A DNA stretch of 64,000 nucleotides, from NCBI GenBank assembly GCA_030762935.1, contig CM060900.1, positions 398,181,132 to 398,245,131 on the forward strand. Direction: 5' to 3'. The notes under the pieces were generated by a model. That model saw nothing but the letters and a program-made list of their open reading frames with translations. It was not told the origin of the DNA and ran no database searches. This DNA comes from Hymenopus coronatus. Its lineage: Eukaryota; Arthropoda; Insecta; Mantodea; Hymenopodidae. Both the position numbers and the translations under genes were made by a program. Shown here piece after piece: positions 60,185 to 64,000 of this stretch (positions within the stretch are counted from its first letter, which is position 1; each line of letters starts with the position of its first letter).

Positions 60185-60780
60185 CGCGCGCGCGCTAGAG
60201 GCATCACCACCTCAAACTATCCATTGCTTGGAAAATGTTTCATAGGTACTTTATTTTTTGGAAAAAAAAATCTCTTGATGATTTTTATTAAAATACCACG
60301 TCTTTAGATTTTTTTTCATGGCAAATAAAGTGCATGTCTTGCTTTTTTTTTTTTTTTTTTTTTTTTGAAATTGCTTTTGAAGTCGTCTATATAAGTGATA
60401 GAACGGAAAGATGTAGAGAAAATCTTATTGAAAAAAATCTTAATCTCGTTAAAACCCTCAATTTATGTCAAGCACATTTTTTTGTGGTTTTAATAATTTT
60501 TTAGATCAACTGTCTAGATATTTTCAAGCGCCAAGTCGCTATTCCTTCATTCTTTTGTTCATTCAGACAGGATGGAGTATCAAAGGCATCATATAGCGAT
60601 TCTCTTTTTAAGAATTTGACAATTACCTTTTTCTACTAAATCTTTTACCCAAATTGAAAGTGTAAATGTGGGATGAAAGTTAATCTCGATTAACAACAAA
60701 CAGAACAATACGCTTTTGCAATAAATCGTTTGTTGAGTGAGTAGAAAAAGTCACGCGAAGGTTACGTCTAAGATTTGTCT
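60030..60780 (+). repeat. dispersed repeat X, copy 13
   Basis: Blocks in order: CATTCCACCTATACAGAATA, ATATTTCACCCGAAATACAT, a long (TG)n/(CG)n linker, CACCTCAAACTATCC, TTTTTATTAAAATACCACG, a poly-T run, then TTAATCTCGATTAACAACAA, CGCTTTTGCAATAAATCG and TAGAAAAAGTCACGCGAAG. The 60092-60307 frame is generated by the TG tract. Confidence 0.72.
60135..60195. repeat. (TG)n followed by (CG)n tract inside repeat X
   Basis: About 21 TG units run into CGCGCGTGCGCGCGCGCG at the GT-rich linker of X copy 13. Confidence 0.95.
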
Positions 60781-61654
60781 AAACATGTTCAAGTTAAATC
60801 TTTTCAATGAATAAATTTCCTCTTAGAGCTTTTATTCGTTTCAGAAGAAAGACTTGAGCGTAAATTTGATTCTCTCGATGAAAGTAAAGCTATACACATT
60901 TGATAGACAATTCGTCGCTTCTAGGGGGTTCGGAAGGTTCACAGATCACACTGAAATGTAGGTACCAAGTTGGATGGGAGTGGGAGAGAGTTAATTCCTG
61001 TTTCGTCACAGCCCATCGGCTCCGTTTTGTATGTACATGCCACCCTGACCAACCTCAGCAGGGAAGGGTCAAGGGCCACTCCCCTTAATCTCATTTGTTT
61101 TCACATTCACGTGGGAAGATGCAAACTTCTGTGGCGAGTCATTGAAAATCAGACATCAATAGCCTCAACTGAAAAAAGGATTCCGTAACGTCACGCTAAT
61201 TAATCACATTTGCACGTAACAAATTTTCCTTCTGCGTAATTTTAAAACCTTCTATTTATACCATGTATATGAAATAATGTTTTGTTCTTAATAACACGAG
61301 CCGTTGTGTACACTACTCTCATTGATCGTTCTCCAGTGTTTTAAGCAGCATAAAAATATATTACTGTATCCACTTAAGACTAAAGGTTTGACCCTGCGTC
61401 TAAAATTATTAATATTCTTATGCCTTGAACAAGTTGCGCGCGCAGTTAAATCGGCTCAGAATTAAAGTATCTATGCGGTAAAATCAACGGATTATATTTT
61501 TAGTGCCGGATATCTTGTAAAACGATCTGCACAATAATATGTATTTTAAATAATTTAATTAACATGCTCTGTTAAATGTAAATGTAAAAAATACAATTAA
61601 AACGCTGTTTCCAAGCATAAAAATCCAAACATCGAAGCTGTAAAGTGAGCATTT
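60781..61654. other. no feature recognised
   Basis: A GC-balanced patch at 60910-61190 has two overlapping short plus-strand frames without recognisable domains. Confidence 0.4.
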
Positions 61655-61874
61655 TTTGGTTAGTTAACGACGCCATCAATTACCAGGATCATATCAGCGC
61701 CACCGGCGTGCCGGAATTTCGTTCCGCAGGCGTTCTTTTAGATGCCACTAAATCTATTGACATGGAGCTTTCGCTTTTAAACACACTTAAAAACCATCTT
61801 GCTGGGCCGGGTTTGAACCCATGACTGTGGTATCAGAAGACTAACGCCTAACCAGCTAAGCCAGCCGGGCCGAT
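61655..61874 (-). repeat. tRNA-derived SINE, family B, copy 2 (best preserved)
   Basis: On the minus strand the head reads GGCCCGGCTGGCTTAGCTGG. TGGCTTAGCTGG fits the Pol III A-box consensus TRGCNNAGYNGG exactly. The B-box follows in ATGGGTTCAAACCCGGCCC. The body (AATAGATTTAGTGGCATCTA, GGAACGAAATTCCGGCACGC, CGGTGGCGCTGATATGATCC) matches the 12230-12448 copy. Both promoter boxes being intact makes it the copy here most likely to be transcribed by RNA polymerase III. Confidence 0.87.
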
Positions 61875-62289
61875 AAATTGTACAGAGAGAAACACATTAT
61901 AAGCTAAGTACAATAAATATTATTCCAAATCAGTAGCTCATGTATTTTTCTCTCTAGGAAGTTTTAAAAGCATATGCAAGATATTTAATTTAATCTTTCA
62001 GTTTGAAGTTAAAAGCAAAATAAGTTGGATTTCTTTGATTAGACAAATCATTAAAGCATACCGCTGCTGAACGCTTCTGAAAATAAAGCTGTCTTTATAA
62101 TCAAAATTAGGACAAGGGCCATAATATTACGTGCAGCATTTATCAGAATGCGTATTTGTAGGATAAAGGAATAGTACCGATGGTTTACGAAGTCGTGTGT
62201 AGCATTTACCTAACCTTTTTATATACTCCATTCAGCCGCTATATTTGGCACATTTTAATTCAATTGATTTAAATATGCGTATTTTTACT

Positions 62290-63010
62290 TGATCTACACG
62301 TACGTATATAATGTGTAGAGAAGGTATTGTATTGCACCCACAATTCGATGTCGAGATTTCAACGAAACTATGTTTTGAGGTTCCATGAGTCCAAAAGAGC
62401 ATTTTCAGAAAAAACATCCGTATATGTGTGTGTGGGTGGACATCATATCTCAAAAACTAAAAGACCGTTAAATACCAAACTTGGTATTTAAGTTTGGAAT
62501 CTTTCAAGGATGCGACGCAAAGATTTTCAAGAAAATCCCCCTACCCCAAACTACTCTTTACATGGAAACATTTTTGAAAGTTTTGATTTTCTGAAAAACG
62601 ACTTTAACGACTTTGATTAAAATCTCTTATATTTAAGATATTTACATTTCAAAGAAAATGTATATCTTGAATTTTCTAGGAGTAAGCTCTGAGATATTTC
62701 TTGCTATTGCTTTCAGTTTTAAAATAGTTAAAACGTTTCTCATACGTGAATTTGTCAACTCCTGGCTACGCAAAGATACACATTTCAATCCTATAGCAAT
62801 GTCATTTTGGAACATTTGACTGTCGGTTTAGCCTAGTGTATTCCCTTATTTCCCTTCTACTTATAAGTAACTAATTAATAAGACCGTTTGTGCTAATGTT
62901 TATCTCGATTAACATGAATTAGATGGAAGAATGAATTTCTAACAGTAATTTGTTACAGAGAGGTAGAGAAAGTCATGTGAATGGAACATCAGATTTTTCT
63001 TGTAGTCACG
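62290..63010 (+). repeat. dispersed repeat X, copy 14
   Basis: A near-complete copy: GTAGAGAAGGTATTGTATTG, CACAATTCGATGTCGAGATT, GTATATGTGTGTGTGGGTGG, CGTTAAATACCAAACTTGGT, CTTTCAAGGATGCGACGCAA, CCCCCTACCCCAAACTACTC, GACTTTGATTAAAATCTCTT, TATCTTGAATTTTCTAGGAG, AATGTTTATCTCGATTAACA and GTAGAGAAAGTCATGTGAAT. With copy 10 it defines the family. Confidence 0.78.
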
Positions 63011-63349
63011 TGGCTGCCTTTGTAAGAGCCTATTTCAACTTTCAGCGTGATAAACGAACTATCGTCGTATTTAATTATTTTAGATAGAAATAACCGGTAA
63101 ATAAATAAATTATTGCGATAAATTCCATATTCGAATTAACGAATAACAAAAGCACCAATTGCAAACAGATTGCAATGATGTAACATAAAACTCAGCATTA
63201 AAAGGCAGGAAATGTGATGCGGGCGTTTAAATGGAGCAGACAATTTTTTATTTAAAGGCTTCAATTTAGAAGATGTTCAAAATTTAGACTAGAATCTGAA
63301 AAATAATTAAGATATGGCCGTTCTAATTTAATCCATCAACGTCTCTATC

Positions 63350-64000
63350 ATTACCTGATAGGTACAGCAAAAGTATTACATCCCATCCAAAATTCAGTAT
63401 AGCGATTTGGGCAGAAGGTTTTGAACCCCCGCAAATAAATAAAAAAAATAATTTTCAGAAAAGGGCCTCCGCGCGCGCGCGCGTGTGTGTGTACTTACTT
63501 TCAGTATCTTCCAAGAACGCCACCGAATGTTATAAAGAAATTCCCCTTTGCAAGGTTTCATTGCATATAAATGCTTTCGAAATTTGTTATTCTAGAAAAA
63601 TTGGGATCGTAACGATTTTGGATGTTTAATGAAAATTGAAAATGAAATTTATATCTTGAAATTCATAGGAATTGCCTCTGAAAGTACTAATTCGGAAGGA
63701 CAAACATCTACACTGTAGAATATATAGGTTTATAACTTTTCTGTGACTTCATCCACTTCCGAGATATTCCTTCTCATTGATTGTATTTTTTCAATACTTT
63801 CTTATTTTTAAACTGCTTTAACTATTTAGTTGGTGTTCACGATGCCATGCGAAGAGCGTTGTTACATTTCAATATGATGTGCTTTTAAATATGTGACTGT
63901 TTCCATTAGCCCCTTCCGACTATAACGGAAGTTTAAGAAACCAAAAGGTTTTAATCTCGATTAGCATGAAGTAGAGGGGGAAAATACGCTTTCGTAAGAA
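63350..64000 (+). repeat. dispersed repeat X, copy 15, runs off the window
   Basis: ACATCCCATCCAAAATTCAG, a (CG)n(TG)n linker, ACTTTCAGTATCTTCCAAGA, ATATCTTGAAATTCATAGGA, TCTCGATTAGCATGAAGTAG and CGCTTTCGTAAGAA appear in the standard order. The last bases of the window are still inside the repeat. Confidence 0.74.
63469..63492. repeat. (CG)n(TG)n tract inside repeat X
   Basis: CGCGCGCGCGCGCG followed by TGTGTGTG at the linker of X copy 15. Confidence 0.9.

Overview
The window looks like non-coding nuclear DNA from an animal with a large, AT-rich, repeat-packed genome. I infer an arthropod, most likely an insect. The basis is the mix of repeats: tRNA-derived SINEs with A/B boxes, a jockey-type LINE 3' end, a Tc1/mariner-type transposase fragment of the kind common in insects, an intron-containing hAT element, MITE-like inverted repeats, and many (CA)n/(TG)n tracts. 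No codon or marker evidence fixes the species. I found no convincing intact host protein-coding gene, no functional tRNA or rRNA gene, and no prokaryotic feature. Most open frames here are chance or are made by repeats.

Layout. Positions 1-410 are a GC-rich patch of unknown nature. Positions 1696-4001 hold a nearly textbook hAT transposon: 14-bp terminal inverted repeats, a perfect 8-bp target duplication CTCTCATA, and a decayed minus-strand transposase gene with a recognisable phase-0 intron and dimerisation motif. Positions 4.6-13.2 kb hold several copies of a dispersed repeat (here called X), a Tc1/mariner transposase scrap, a LINE 3' end and several SINEs. Positions 17.0-17.3 kb carry a CCAAT/TATA-like promoter signature and a 99-bp tandem duplication. 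Positions 20.9-22.4 kb are a degenerate ~145-bp repeat (Y) broken up by nested SINEs. Positions 23613-24408 are a long inverted-repeat MITE. Positions 29.4-31.7 kb hold a broken PIN-nuclease-like fragment, a second MITE and two opposed SINE-C copies. Positions 32-43 kb are again dominated by repeat X, one copy of which is split by nested SINEs. Positions 43.7-59 kb are mostly featureless, with a MITE fragment, a jockey LINE tail and SINEs. Positions 59.5-64 kb are a cluster of four repeat-X copies in the same orientation.

Nothing here forms a host pathway. The parts relate as layers of mobile DNA: autonomous elements (hAT, Tc1/mariner, LINEs), dependents that may borrow their machinery (MITEs, SINEs), and microsatellites that have grown inside repeat copies. 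The most useful observations are the datable hAT insertion, the uncatalogued repeat X with its recurrent microsatellite, the nested SINE insertions, and the promoter-like 17-kb segment.
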